Below, piece after piece: positions 7,016 to 13,847 of a DNA stretch of 15,152 nucleotides; position 1 is the stretch's first letter; each line of letters begins with the position of its first letter. Under the pieces are notes generated by a model. The model saw only the letters and a program-made list of their open reading frames with translations, made no database searches and was not told the origin of the DNA. The position numbers and the translations under genes are program-made. The stretch lies in NCBI GenBank assembly GCA_035639875.1, contig DASQXE010000138.1, forward strand, positions 1-15,152, written 5' to 3'. The stretch is from JAIBJP01 sp035639875. Its GTDB lineage: Bacteria; Actinomycetota; Thermoleophilia; Gaiellales; Gaiellaceae.

Positions 7016-8150
7016 GCAGGAAGATCGCTGCCGCCAGCGCCGGCAGCGAGAGCACGACACCGGCAACGCGCACTCCTGCCGCGGATGCGATCGCGCCGTC
7101 CGTGAGGCTGGCGAGGGGCCTGAGCCCGAGGAAGGCAATGCTCCAGAGAGTCATGATCCGACCGCGCTCGCTCTCGGCCACGCCCAGTTGGAGGAAGCTC
7201 GTCGCGGCCGTGTTGGAGGCCAGATAGCCGAAACCGGCCACGAAGAGAACGACAAGGCCGACCGAGAGGAGCGGAGAGACCGAGAAGGCGGTGACGCCGG
7301 CTGCGAGCACGGCCAGCGCCACGATCGTGCGCGGCCGTGACGGCTCGCGTCCCGCCAGTGCAAACGCGGCAGCGACTGCGCCGGCGCCGAAGGTCCCGAT
7401 GATGTAGCCGGAGAACGTATCGGCGCGCTCGAAGGCATGCGCGAAGGCGGGCGCGAGCGTATTGATCGGATCGGAGGCGAAGCCGACGGCCGCCACGATC
7501 AGGAGAGCAACAGCGAGGCGCGGCTCGCGGCGCAGGAGACCAAAGCTGTCGCGCAGGCGCGAGCTCTCCGGGCGTTCTTGCCTGCGTGGACGCATGAAGA
7601 CGAGCGCAAGCGTGAACGCGAGATACGAGCCGGCGTTGATCGCGAACGCTGCAGCGATTCCGAGTCCGCCGATCGCCGCGCCCGCCGCGGCGGGACCGGC
7701 CGCGCGAGCGATGTTGAACGTCATCGAGTTCAATGCGACCGCCGACGCCACTTCTTCGCGCGGCACGAGCGAGGCGAACAGCGCCTGCTGGGCGGGCGTC
7801 GAGAACGCCGTTGCGATTCCCTGCCCGAAGCCGAAACCGATCACGAGCGCCGCGGTGGCGACATCGAGCTGGGTGAGAAACGCGAGCGTCGCCGAGAGCA
7901 CGGCCGCGGCCGGCTGGCTGACGAGCAGGAGGCGCCGGCGGTCGAATCGGTCGGCCGCGCTTCCCGTCCAGGGGGCGAGGAAGAGGATGGGAGCGAACTG
8001 CGCGAAGCTCAGGACGCCGAGCAGCAGCGCGGAATGCGTGAGCCGGAAGACGAGGATGGCCGCGGCGAGGTTCTGGAACCACGTGCCGCTGGCCGAGAGT
8101 GCGTTCCCGACGAAGTACGGCGAGAACTCGCGCGAGACGATCAGGCGCAG
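6996..8150 (-). CDS. Major facilitator superfamily exporter, start codon unclear
   Basis: Multipass membrane transporter of the MFS_3/enterobactin-exporter-like type, probably a drug or metabolite exporter; the substrate cannot be told. My translation shows FSPYFVGNALSASGTWFQNL in helix 1, then LLGVLSFAQFAPILFLAPW and the cytoplasmic loop GSAADRFDRRRLLL (the MFS motif A position). Later come FSTPAQQALFASLVPREE with NSMTFNIARAAGPAAAG, both typical of this family, and roughly ten further hydrophobic segments. The frame is open back to 8288 without any ATG, GTG or TTG before GTG 7901, which would delete the first two helices. I place the start at CTG 8150 only because it gives a normal length (384 residues). 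It follows uvrC by about 56 nt and is convergent with the MshEN pair, overlapping it by 20 nt. Confidence 0.82.
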   Translation of the reverse strand: MRLIVSREFSPYFVGNALSASGTWFQNLAAAILVFRLTHSALLLGVLSFAQFAPILFLAPWTGSAADRFDRRRLLLVSQPAAAVLSATLAFLTQLDVATAALVIGFGFGQGIATAFSTPAQQALFASLVPREEVASAVALNSMTFNIARAAGPAAAGAAIGGLGIAAAFAINAGSYLAFTLALVFMRPRRQERPESSRLRDSFGLLRREPRLAVALLIVAAVGFASDPINTLAPAFAHAFERADTFSGYIIGTFGAGAVAAAFALAGREPSRPRTIVALAVLAAGVTAFSVSPLLSVGLVVLFVAGFGYLASNTAATSFLQLGVAESERGRIMTLWSIAFLGLRPLASLTDGAIASAAGVRVAGVVLSLPALAAAIFLLRWRRP

Positions 8151-8206
8151 CGCAGCGCGAGGCCCGACGGCGCGGCGAAGCGGGCGAACCTCCGCCGCCG
8201 GCTCGG

Positions 8207-10078
8207 CTATGCCCTGCCTGCCTTGTGCAGCGCGGCGTAGATTCGGCGTCCCGTCTTGGCGGGCACGCCCGGCACACCCTCGAGCTCTTCAGCGCTCGCC
8301 GCGAGCAAGCGCTCGGGCGACCCGAAATGACGAATGAGCGCGCGCTTCCGCGCCGGGCCGACGCCCGGAAGCGCGTCCAGGATCGACTCCCGCGCCTCCT
8401 TGTCGCGGCGCTGCCGGTGGAAGCCGAGCGCAAAGCGGTGCGCCTCGTCGCGGATCCGCTGCAGGAGTTGCAATCCCGCCGAGCCCGGCTCGAGGACGAT
8501 CGGATCGGGCCGGCCGGGCACGAAGACCTCCTCGGCCCTCTTGGCGAGCGCGATGACGGCTACGCGCGGGAGATCGAACTCCTGCATCGCCGCGAGTGCG
8601 GCCGAGAGCTGGCCCTTGCCGCCGTCGACGACCACGAGGTTGGGGACGGCGGCGAAGCTCTCGTCGTAGTCCTCCCCGCTTGTCGCAGGCCGGGCCCGCG
8701 CGAATCGCCGCGCGACGACCTCTCGCATCATCGCGAAGTCGTCCTGCCCGCCTTCGTAGCGCACTCCGAACTTGCGGTAGTGCGCCTTCTTCGGCACCGC
8801 GTCCTGGAAGACGACCAGGGAGCCGACGGGCGCGGTCTCCTGGATGTTGGAGATGTCGAAGCACTCGATCCGAATCGGGAGACTCTCCAGGTTGAGCCGC
8901 TCGCGCAGCTCCTCGAGCGCCTCGATCCGGCGCAGTCGTGTGCGCTCACTGCGCATCGCGTCGCTCTCGAGCGCCAGCTCGGCGTTCTGCTGCGCGAGCT
9001 CCTGCAGACGGCGCTTCTCCCCGCGCCGGGCCGGCCGTACCTCCACCTTCGTCCCGCGGAGGTCCGAGAGGAACTCCTCCAGCCCGGCCAGTGATCCCGA
9101 CTCCGCCGGAACGACGATCAGCGGCGGGATGCTGGGAGCGCTGCCGTAGTACTCGAGGCAGAAGGCTTCGAGAAGCGAATCGAGGTCTTGCCCGGCGACG
9201 TTCTCGAGGAAGAAGCTGTGGCGATCGGTGAGGCGGCCGCCACGGAGCGGGAAGACCTGCACGGCGGCGGTCCCATTCGAGGAGGCGATGCCGATGACGT
9301 CGACGGTGCCGATGGCGCGCTTGTCGGCCGCCTGGCGCTCGGCCAGGTGGCGGACGGAAAAGAGCCGGTTCCGCATCCGCGCGGCCTCCTCGAAGTCCTG
9401 GCGCTCGGAGGCGGCTTGCATCCGCTCCTCGAGTTCGCGCAGGATCGGCCGCGTCTCTCCCGACAGGAATTCGACCACGCCGTCGATGATCTGCCGGTAG
9501 TTCTCCTTGGAGACATAGCCCACGCATGGCGCCAGGCAGCGGTCGATGTGGTAGTCGAGGCAGGGGATGCCCGAGTGCCGTCCCGGCTGCGGGCCTTCGC
9601 AGGGTCGAAAGCGGAAGACGCGGTTCAGCACGTCGAGCGTCTCGCGCACCTTCTTCGCGTTGGCGTACGGGCCGAAGTAGACGACGCCACGCCGGTGCCG
9701 CTCTCGGGTGAACATGACCCGCGGGTAGTCGTCTTCGACGGTGACCGCGATGTACGGGTACGACTTGTCGTCGCGCAGGCGGACGTTGAAGGGTGGACGG
9801 TGTCGCTTGATCAGGTTCTGCTCGAGATGGAAGGCCTCCGTCTCCGTGCTCGTAACGACGACCTCGATGCGCTCGACTCTGCTCGTCAGGTTGTCGAGGC
9901 CTCGCCGCGTGTCGCCGCCGCGGAAGTACGAGCGCACGCGGGGGCGCAGCGACTTCGCCTTGCCGACGTAGAGGACGGCGTCGTTGGGGCCGCGGAAGAG
10001 GTAAACGCCAGGCTTGGCCGGAAGCGCCTTCAGCTGCGCTTCGAGGCGCTCAGTGCGGCTCTCGGTCGCGGCCGTCAT
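8207..10078 (-). CDS. uvrC: UvrABC excinuclease subunit C
   Basis: Makes both incisions around UvrB-bound lesions in nucleotide excision repair. The 623-residue protein has a normal length and all domains: an N-terminal GIY-YIG nuclease (PGVYLF 23-28, YVGKAKSL 37-44, catalytic Glu86 in FHLEQNLIKRHRP) and the cysteine cluster CLDYHIDRCLAPC (173-185). These are followed by a UVR UvrB-binding helix pair around 210-245, the RNase H-like 5'-incision domain with Asp408 (ECFDIS), Asp485 (VVVDGGKGQ) and His547 (DEAHRFA), and tandem helix-hairpin-helix motifs at 567-618 (LPGVGPARKRAL and VPGVPAKTGRRI). The ATG at 10078 overlaps the end of sir2 by 29 nt. In many actinobacteria rapZ-yvcK-whiA follow directly; here an MFS gene follows instead. 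Confidence 0.97.
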   Translation of the reverse strand: MTAATESRTERLEAQLKALPAKPGVYLFRGPNDAVLYVGKAKSLRPRVRSYFRGGDTRRGLDNLTSRVERIEVVVTSTETEAFHLEQNLIKRHRPPFNVRLRDDKSYPYIAVTVEDDYPRVMFTRERHRRGVVYFGPYANAKKVRETLDVLNRVFRFRPCEGPQPGRHSGIPCLDYHIDRCLAPCVGYVSKENYRQIIDGVVEFLSGETRPILRELEERMQAASERQDFEEAARMRNRLFSVRHLAERQAADKRAIGTVDVIGIASSNGTAAVQVFPLRGGRLTDRHSFFLENVAGQDLDSLLEAFCLEYYGSAPSIPPLIVVPAESGSLAGLEEFLSDLRGTKVEVRPARRGEKRRLQELAQQNAELALESDAMRSERTRLRRIEALEELRERLNLESLPIRIECFDISNIQETAPVGSLVVFQDAVPKKAHYRKFGVRYEGGQDDFAMMREVVARRFARARPATSGEDYDESFAAVPNLVVVDGGKGQLSAALAAMQEFDLPRVAVIALAKRAEEVFVPGRPDPIVLEPGSAGLQLLQRIRDEAHRFALGFHRQRRDKEARESILDALPGVGPARKRALIRHFGSPERLLAASAEELEGVPGVPAKTGRRIYAALHKAGRA

Positions 10079-10817
10079 CCCGCTCCAGACTAGCCATCAC
10101 GTCGCCGAGCACCCGGCCTGCCTTGCCGGTGATCTTCAGGTCCGCACGGCCGTCGATGGACGTCGGGCCCTCGTTCACGACGGCGACCTTGCCACCGGCC
10201 TCAAGGGTCACGAGCGGGAGTTCCGCGACGGGCCAAACCTCGAGCGAGGAGCCGACGACGAGCAGCAGGCGCGCTTCCCGGGCGAGCTCGTCGGCGCGGT
10301 CGATCGCCTCTTCCGGCAGAAGTTCGTCGAAGAAGACGACGTCGGGTTTCAGGAAAGCGTCGCAGTGCGTGCAGCGCGGGCCGGTCGGAATGAGCGGCAA
10401 GACCTCCTCGAGCGTGTAGCGGGCGCCGCAGCCCGGGCACGTGGACGTCCGAATCGAGCCGTGCACCTCGACGACCTCACGACTGCCGGCGCGTTCGTGG
10501 AGGAGGTCGATGTTCTGGGTGATCAAGGCCCGAAGGAGGCCGTGACGCTCGAGCTCCGCCAGCGCACGGTGCGCCGCGTTCGGCTCGGCGTGGGTGAGCA
10601 TGGCGAAGCGCGGCGCATAGAACCGCCATACCTTTTCCGGATCCGCCCGGAAAGCACCGAGCGAGCCGTACTCGAGCGGGTCGAACTGCGCCCACATCCC
10701 CGTCGGCGAGCGGAAGTCTGGAATGCCGCTCTCCGTCGAGATGCCGGCGCCGGTGAGGGCGACGCACGGCTGGTTCGCCCTGATCAGCCGGGCAAGGGAA
10801 GTAGCGTCCCTCGTCAC
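10050..10817 (-). CDS. NAD-dependent protein deacylase, Sir2 family
   Basis: Removes acyl groups from protein lysines using NAD, giving nicotinamide and O-acyl-ADP-ribose. With the GTG start at 10817 it has 255 residues. Motifs in order: TGAGISTESGIPDFRS (NAD binding), FYAPRF (Tyr67-x-x-Arg70), TQNIDLLHERAG, VEVHGS with the catalytic His119, the zinc ligands CPGC (127/130) and CTHC (149/152), KPDVVFFDE, GSSLEVWP and VVNE. The Tyr-x-x-Arg pair sits where SIRT5 and CobB bind acidic acyl groups, so activity beyond acetyl is possible. The frame extends upstream to 10883, but that leaves non-conserved residues over the divergent gene's promoter, so I prefer 10817. No ribosome site is seen. It overlaps uvrC by 29 nt. 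Confidence 0.92.
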   Translation of the reverse strand: MTRDATSLARLIRANQPCVALTGAGISTESGIPDFRSPTGMWAQFDPLEYGSLGAFRADPEKVWRFYAPRFAMLTHAEPNAAHRALAELERHGLLRALITQNIDLLHERAGSREVVEVHGSIRTSTCPGCGARYTLEEVLPLIPTGPRCTHCDAFLKPDVVFFDELLPEEAIDRADELAREARLLLVVGSSLEVWPVAELPLVTLEAGGKVAVVNEGPTSIDGRADLKITGKAGRVLGDVMASLERDDGRDREPH

Positions 10818-10884
10818 ACGATCACCGAGAAGAAGGCGGAGGCGTTCTGTGGGATGATCGGAGCATCGTGACGAAGGAGGCAAG

Positions 10885-11325
10885 ATGGCGTCGATCGTGA
10901 ACAGTGTCGAGATCTCCCGTCGGCCTGAGGACGTCTTCGACTACCTGACCGACCCGACACATCTCCCCGAGTGGCAGGAGAGCGTCGTGTCCGTGCGCGC
11001 GGACCGTCCTTTCACCGTGGGCTCGAGGGCCGTGGTGACCCGGCGCGTGGGCCGCATGGAGAGGGCCATGACGAGTGAGATAGCTGAGCTCAGTCCCCCC
11101 AACGCGTGGGCCATCCGTGGTATAGACGGCCCCGTCCGCGGGAACGTCAAGGGCACGGTCGAGCCGCTCCCAGACGGTGAGCGCTCGCGCGTGACGATCG
11201 CGCTCGATCTCCAGGGGCACGGGATCGGCAAGGTACTCGTGCCGCTCGTCGTCCGCCGGCAGGCGCAGGCGGAGATGCCCCGAAACATGCAGAAGTTGAA
11301 GGAGCGGCTCGAGAGCGGCGCGTAG
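10885..11325 (+). CDS. SRPBCC (START/polyketide-cyclase-like) family protein
   Basis: The 146-residue protein has the helix-grip fold signature: an N-terminal strand SIVNSVEISRRPEDVFDYL, then TDPTHLPEWQESVVSVRAD (the P.W...V pattern), alternating strands, and a long C-terminal helix around 115-142 (VPLVVRRQAQAEMPRNMQKLKERL). Such proteins hold a hydrophobic ligand in a cavity; the ligand here is unknown and no catalytic residue can be named. The start is decided by a consensus AAGGAGG at 10874-10880, four bases before ATG. It is divergent from sir2 (about 67 nt between starts) and lies 42 nt upstream of the diadenylate-cyclase-like gene, so the two may share a transcript. Confidence 0.85.
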   Translation: MASIVNSVEISRRPEDVFDYLTDPTHLPEWQESVVSVRADRPFTVGSRAVVTRRVGRMERAMTSEIAELSPPNAWAIRGIDGPVRGNVKGTVEPLPDGERSRVTIALDLQGHGIGKVLVPLVVRRQAQAEMPRNMQKLKERLESGA

Positions 11326-11367
11326 CTAGCCGGGATTACTGTAGGGCTGCGGCTCGTTCCGGAAGGT

Positions 11368-11994
11368 ATGGCGACCAACGCGCAACCGCGCTGGTTCGGC
11401 ACGGCCTTCGGGCCGGTGTCAAAGAGTGCGCACTGCCTCGGCCCGCGTAAGCGCGCACTCGAATCGATCGTGCAGCTGGCCGTGGAGATCGCGCGCGAAG
11501 GCCGCGAGGGGCGAAAGATCGGGACGCTCTTCGTCATCGGCGACGTCGACGCCGCGGTGGCGAAGTCGCGCCCGCTTCTCCTCGATCCCCTGCACGGCCA
11601 TCCCACCGAGCTTCTGCACGTGGATCGGCCGGACTTCCGGGAGACTGTCAAGGAACTCGCCCAGCTCGACGGTGCCTTCTTGGTCGACGACGACGGCACG
11701 TTTGTCTCCGCCGGGCGCTACATCGACGTCGACGTGTCCTCTCCGGATAACTTCCTGCCCGGCCTCGGGACTCGACACGCGGCCGCCGCATCGGTCTCTC
11801 GGGAGACGAACGCGACGGCCGTCGCGGTCTCGCAGAGCTCCGTCGTGCGAGTTTTCTCCGGCGGGGAGATCCGTGCGGAGATCATCCCGGAGCTCTTCCT
11901 CATGTCGCGCGAGGGCCTGTTCACCCCGACGCCGGAGGTGAGTCAACTCCCCGAGGTTGGTGTGACGCTGGCGGTCGCAGGCGAAACGAACTAG
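11368..11994 (+). CDS. DisA_N / diadenylate cyclase (DAC) domain protein
   Basis: The 208-residue protein carries the DAC domain, which in active members condenses two ATP into cyclic di-AMP. I see the DGA motif in LDGAFLVDDDG (D101-G102-A103), FVSAGRYIDVD (112-122), and the second active-site motif region GLGTRHAAAASVSRETNATAVAVS (132-155), followed by VVRVFSGGEI. The usual RHR triplet reads Arg136-His137-Ala138, so the third residue is lost. Either this subfamily tolerates that, as some short soluble DACs may, or the enzyme is weak or inactive. There are no transmembrane helices (unlike CdaA) and no helix-hairpin-helix DNA-binding part (unlike DisA). The N-terminal 90 residues (LFVIGDV, LLLDPLHGHP) look like part of the same fold family. 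A GGAAGG lies just before ATG. Confidence 0.85.
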   Translation: MATNAQPRWFGTAFGPVSKSAHCLGPRKRALESIVQLAVEIAREGREGRKIGTLFVIGDVDAAVAKSRPLLLDPLHGHPTELLHVDRPDFRETVKELAQLDGAFLVDDDGTFVSAGRYIDVDVSSPDNFLPGLGTRHAAAASVSRETNATAVAVSQSSVVRVFSGGEIRAEIIPELFLMSREGLFTPTPEVSQLPEVGVTLAVAGETN

Positions 11995-11995
11995 C

Positions 11996-12038
11996 GCGAG
12001 CCCGTTCGCCTTGCCCGCGTTCGGGCGAACGGGCTCGC
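11996..12038 (+). terminator. Strong hairpin terminator after the DAC gene
   Basis: A perfect 15-bp inverted repeat, GCGAGCCCGTTCGCC (11996-12010) and its exact complement (12024-12038), has a 13-nt loop and starts 2 nt after the stop codon. There is no U-run, as is common for actinobacterial terminators. It would end the SRPBCC-DAC transcript ahead of the independently promoted chdC. Confidence 0.75.
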
Positions 12039-12076
12039 TCGCTTCGACGGTAGTCGGACAGGCGTAACGCGAACGC

Positions 12077-12082
12077 TACGAT
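12077..12082 (+). promoter_or_regulatory. -10 element for a leaderless chdC transcript
   Basis: TACGAT ends 6 nt before the GTG start, so transcription would begin at the start codon. CGGACA at 12055-12060, 16 nt upstream, matches four of six bases of the -35 consensus. No Shine-Dalgarno sequence precedes the GTG. Confidence 0.5.
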
Positions 12083-12088
12083 TGCGCC

Positions 12089-12796
12089 GTGGCCGCGGAG
12101 ACCTCAACTCAATACGTCGCGTACACGCTGTACAAGGTCGATCCCGCCTGGCGTCGCCTGCCGGTGGAGGAGCGGGCCGCGGGCAAGGAGGCTCTCGCCG
12201 AGGTAGTCGCAGCCTGGCAGGAACGCATGGAGTTGCGGACGTACACGCTCGTCGGCGTCCGGCCGGAGGTGGATTTCCTCTTCTGGAAGCTGACCGAGCG
12301 CTACGACGACCTGCGCGAACTCGCCGTCGACATCAACGCGACGCCGCTCGCCGGCTACCTGACGACGCCGTACTCCTACCTGGCCACGACCAAGCCGTCT
12401 CAGTACTTCGAGCAGCGGATCAAGGAGCCGCGGCGTGTCATCCCGCGCGGCGCGCCGTACCTCGTCGTCTATCCGTTCGTGAAGAAGCGCGAGTGGTACG
12501 CGCTCCCGATGGAGGAACGCCGTCGCGCAATGACCGAACACGCGGCCGTCGGCAGCCGCTTCGTGACGATCACGAACCACACCACTTACTCGTTCGGGAT
12601 CGATGACCAAGAGTTCATGACCGCATTCGAGTGCGAGAGCCCGTCCGATTTCCTGCAGCTGATGATGACGCTGCGCGAGACCGAGGCCAGCCGCTACACG
12701 GAGCGGGACACGCCGATCTTCGTGGGGACCGCACAGGACATGCGCGAGATCCTCGACTCGCTCGACGGAGCGGCCGCGCGAGTCGGCGCGCGCTAG
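12089..12796 (+). CDS. chdC: Coproheme decarboxylase / HemQ (chlorite dismutase family)
   Basis: Probably converts coproheme to heme b with peroxide, the last step of the coproporphyrin-dependent heme pathway in Gram-positives. The 235-residue protein has the family core: TYTLVGVRPEVDFLFWKL (51-68), YSYLATTKPS (95-104), VVYPFVKKREWYALPMEERR (126-145), TEHAAVG (149-155), YSFGIDDQEFMTAFE (167-181) and TEASRYTERDTPIF (198-211). By eye, Tyr128 and Lys132 match the catalytic Tyr/Lys of HemQ, and His151 the proximal heme ligand. The distal position 13 residues on is His164, where true chlorite dismutases have Arg and Firmicutes HemQ Gln; chlorite-degrading activity is therefore unlikely. The GTG start is placed by the -10 element. 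It stands alone between a terminator and a hairpin-rich spacer. Confidence 0.85.
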   Translation: MAAETSTQYVAYTLYKVDPAWRRLPVEERAAGKEALAEVVAAWQERMELRTYTLVGVRPEVDFLFWKLTERYDDLRELAVDINATPLAGYLTTPYSYLATTKPSQYFEQRIKEPRRVIPRGAPYLVVYPFVKKREWYALPMEERRRAMTEHAAVGSRFVTITNHTTYSFGIDDQEFMTAFECESPSDFLQLMMTLRETEASRYTERDTPIFVGTAQDMREILDSLDGAAARVGAR

Positions 12797-12990
12797 GTAA
12801 GGATTGGCGAAAGTGCGCCCTAGCTAGGTCTCTGGGGCGCCGCTCGCAAAGGAGGCCAGCGAGCGAGCCCGAGCCAACGCGCTGAACGCGCGTCTAGTCA
12901 CACGGGGCGAGCTCATGCAGGATCCTGCCGCGAGCGGCGGCAGGCGGGCAAAGCCGGGCTTTGCCCGGCGTAAGCACGCCGTCCAGGGGC
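12797..12990. other. Hairpin-rich convergent intergenic region
   Basis: No gene is supported in these 194 bases between convergent chdC and the membrane-protein cluster. Four separate inverted repeats are visible: 12815-12840 (GCGCCCTAG with CTGGGGCGC, one G-T pair), 12877-12893 (ACGCGC with GCGCGT), 12924-12944 (CCTGCCGC with GCGGCAGG) and 12946-12966 (GGGCAAAGC with GCTTTGCCC). The rare tetramer CTAG occurs several times, including a 10-bp palindrome CCTAGCTAGG at 12819-12828. Confidence 0.7.
12924..12966. terminator. Back-to-back hairpins, likely bidirectional terminator
   Basis: Two perfect stems lie one base apart: 8 bp with a 5-nt loop (12924-12944) and 9 bp with a 3-nt loop (12946-12966). 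They are positioned about 130 nt past chdC and 25 nt past the stop of the convergent membrane protein gene, so they could end both transcripts. No U-run on either strand. Confidence 0.55.
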
Positions 12991-13428
12991 CTAGCTGCCG
13001 CCGACGCCGAGCGCCGTCAGGAACACCAGCACGACGGTCACGACCGCGAGCACTCCGTGGAGCGCGACGATCGGCACGGGAAAGCGCTGCTCGGGTGGTT
13101 CCGTGACAGCCATGCTCCCGGCCTGAGCCGCCGGTTGCACGTTTCGCCGCTGGTACCAGATGGCGAACATCGTCCAGCCCAGCACGGCCACGACCGCGAG
13201 GATGACGAACGCCACCCAGGCGAGCCCTTCGGAATCCGTGGCCAGATAGATGATCCACAGAACCAGGCCGGTGGCCGCCAGGCCGAAGTGGCTGAAGATG
13301 AGCGGCGGACGGATTCGCAGGCCTGCTTCAGACCCCAGACGATGGCCGCCGCCACCCAGCCATCGCGCCAGCAGCACGAATCCGCCGCCCGCCGTCAGGA
13401 CCCAGGTGATGAGAGCTGCCCACTCCAT
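12991..13428 (-). CDS. Small multipass membrane protein, unknown family
   Basis: Not recognised. The 145-residue protein has four predicted membrane helices: about 4-24, 43-63, 69-91 and 118-141. A polar loop of about 25 residues (92-117, QRRNVQPAAQ...PEQRFP) lies before the last helix. Single histidines occur at the start of helix 2 (His47, SHFGLAATG) and in helix 4 (His124, ALHGVLAVV). Such paired helix histidines can bind heme b, but this is only suggestive. The ATG has a good GGAGGGG site 3 nt upstream. It is the last gene of a minus-strand cluster, 55 nt after the preceding 120-residue membrane protein. Confidence 0.8.
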   Translation of the reverse strand: MEWAALITWVLTAGGGFVLLARWLGGGGHRLGSEAGLRIRPPLIFSHFGLAATGLVLWIIYLATDSEGLAWVAFVILAVVAVLGWTMFAIWYQRRNVQPAAQAGSMAVTEPPEQRFPVPIVALHGVLAVVTVVLVFLTALGVGGS

Positions 13429-13483
13429 ATATGCCCCCTCCTGTTGCTCCGTCGGCTTCTACGACCGGACACACGTCCCGGAT

Positions 13484-13846
13484 TTAGTACCCGTACGTAT
13501 GCTCTTCACGCCACACCCGCCAGAGCGAGTAACCACAGGCGACGAGCACGGCCACGAAGGCGAGCACCTCGAGGCCGCCCTCGGGATAGGGGGTGAGGAT
13601 GGCCGCGCCGACGTTTGCCACCGCGAGCGCAACCGCTCCGTAGAACACGACGCGCGAGCGTGTCCCCCACATGGAGATCTCCTCGCGCCGCTCGCGCCAG
13701 AGCAGGTAGAGGAAGAACGCGATCGCGAGGAAGAAGGCGATACGCGCGAGCAAGAGGAGGCTGATCAGCGCGACCTGCAGCTGCAGGACGGTGATGACGA
13801 TCGCGATCACGAGGATGATCGCGAAGCCCCGAAGCGTGGGATTCAT
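13484..13846 (-). CDS. Small membrane protein, unknown family
   Basis: Not recognised. The 120-residue protein starts MNPTLRGFAIILVIAIVITV and has about four hydrophobic segments (7-25, 28-49, 67-84, 92-109). A basic/acidic loop RERREEISMWGTRSR (51-65) follows the second, and the C-terminal tail VWREEHTYGY is charged. I chose ATG 13846 rather than the longer open frame because upstream residues are arginine-rich antisense of the neighbouring gene. The ATG comes one base after the TGA of the preceding gene, so the two are probably translationally coupled. A membrane location is clear; a function is not. Confidence 0.8.
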   Translation of the reverse strand: MNPTLRGFAIILVIAIVITVLQLQVALISLLLLARIAFFLAIAFFLYLLWRERREEISMWGTRSRVVFYGAVALAVANVGAAILTPYPEGGLEVLAFVAVLVACGYSLWRVWREEHTYGY

Positions 13847-13847
13847 C

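Noticed and set aside
7012..8433. A 473-codon minus-strand frame across the MFS gene and the uvrC end
   Set aside because: It is longer than the visible in-frame MFS start at 7901, but its product is Arg/Pro/Ala-rich with no hydrophobic helices. The MFS frame shows real family motifs throughout.
10818..10883. Extension of sir2 to 10883
   Set aside because: The added 22 residues are not conserved and would cover the promoter and ribosome site of the divergent SRPBCC gene.
12089..12796. Calling the heme enzyme a true chlorite dismutase
   Set aside because: The distal Arg expected for chlorite breakdown is replaced by His164, while the Tyr/Lys pair of coproheme decarboxylases is present.
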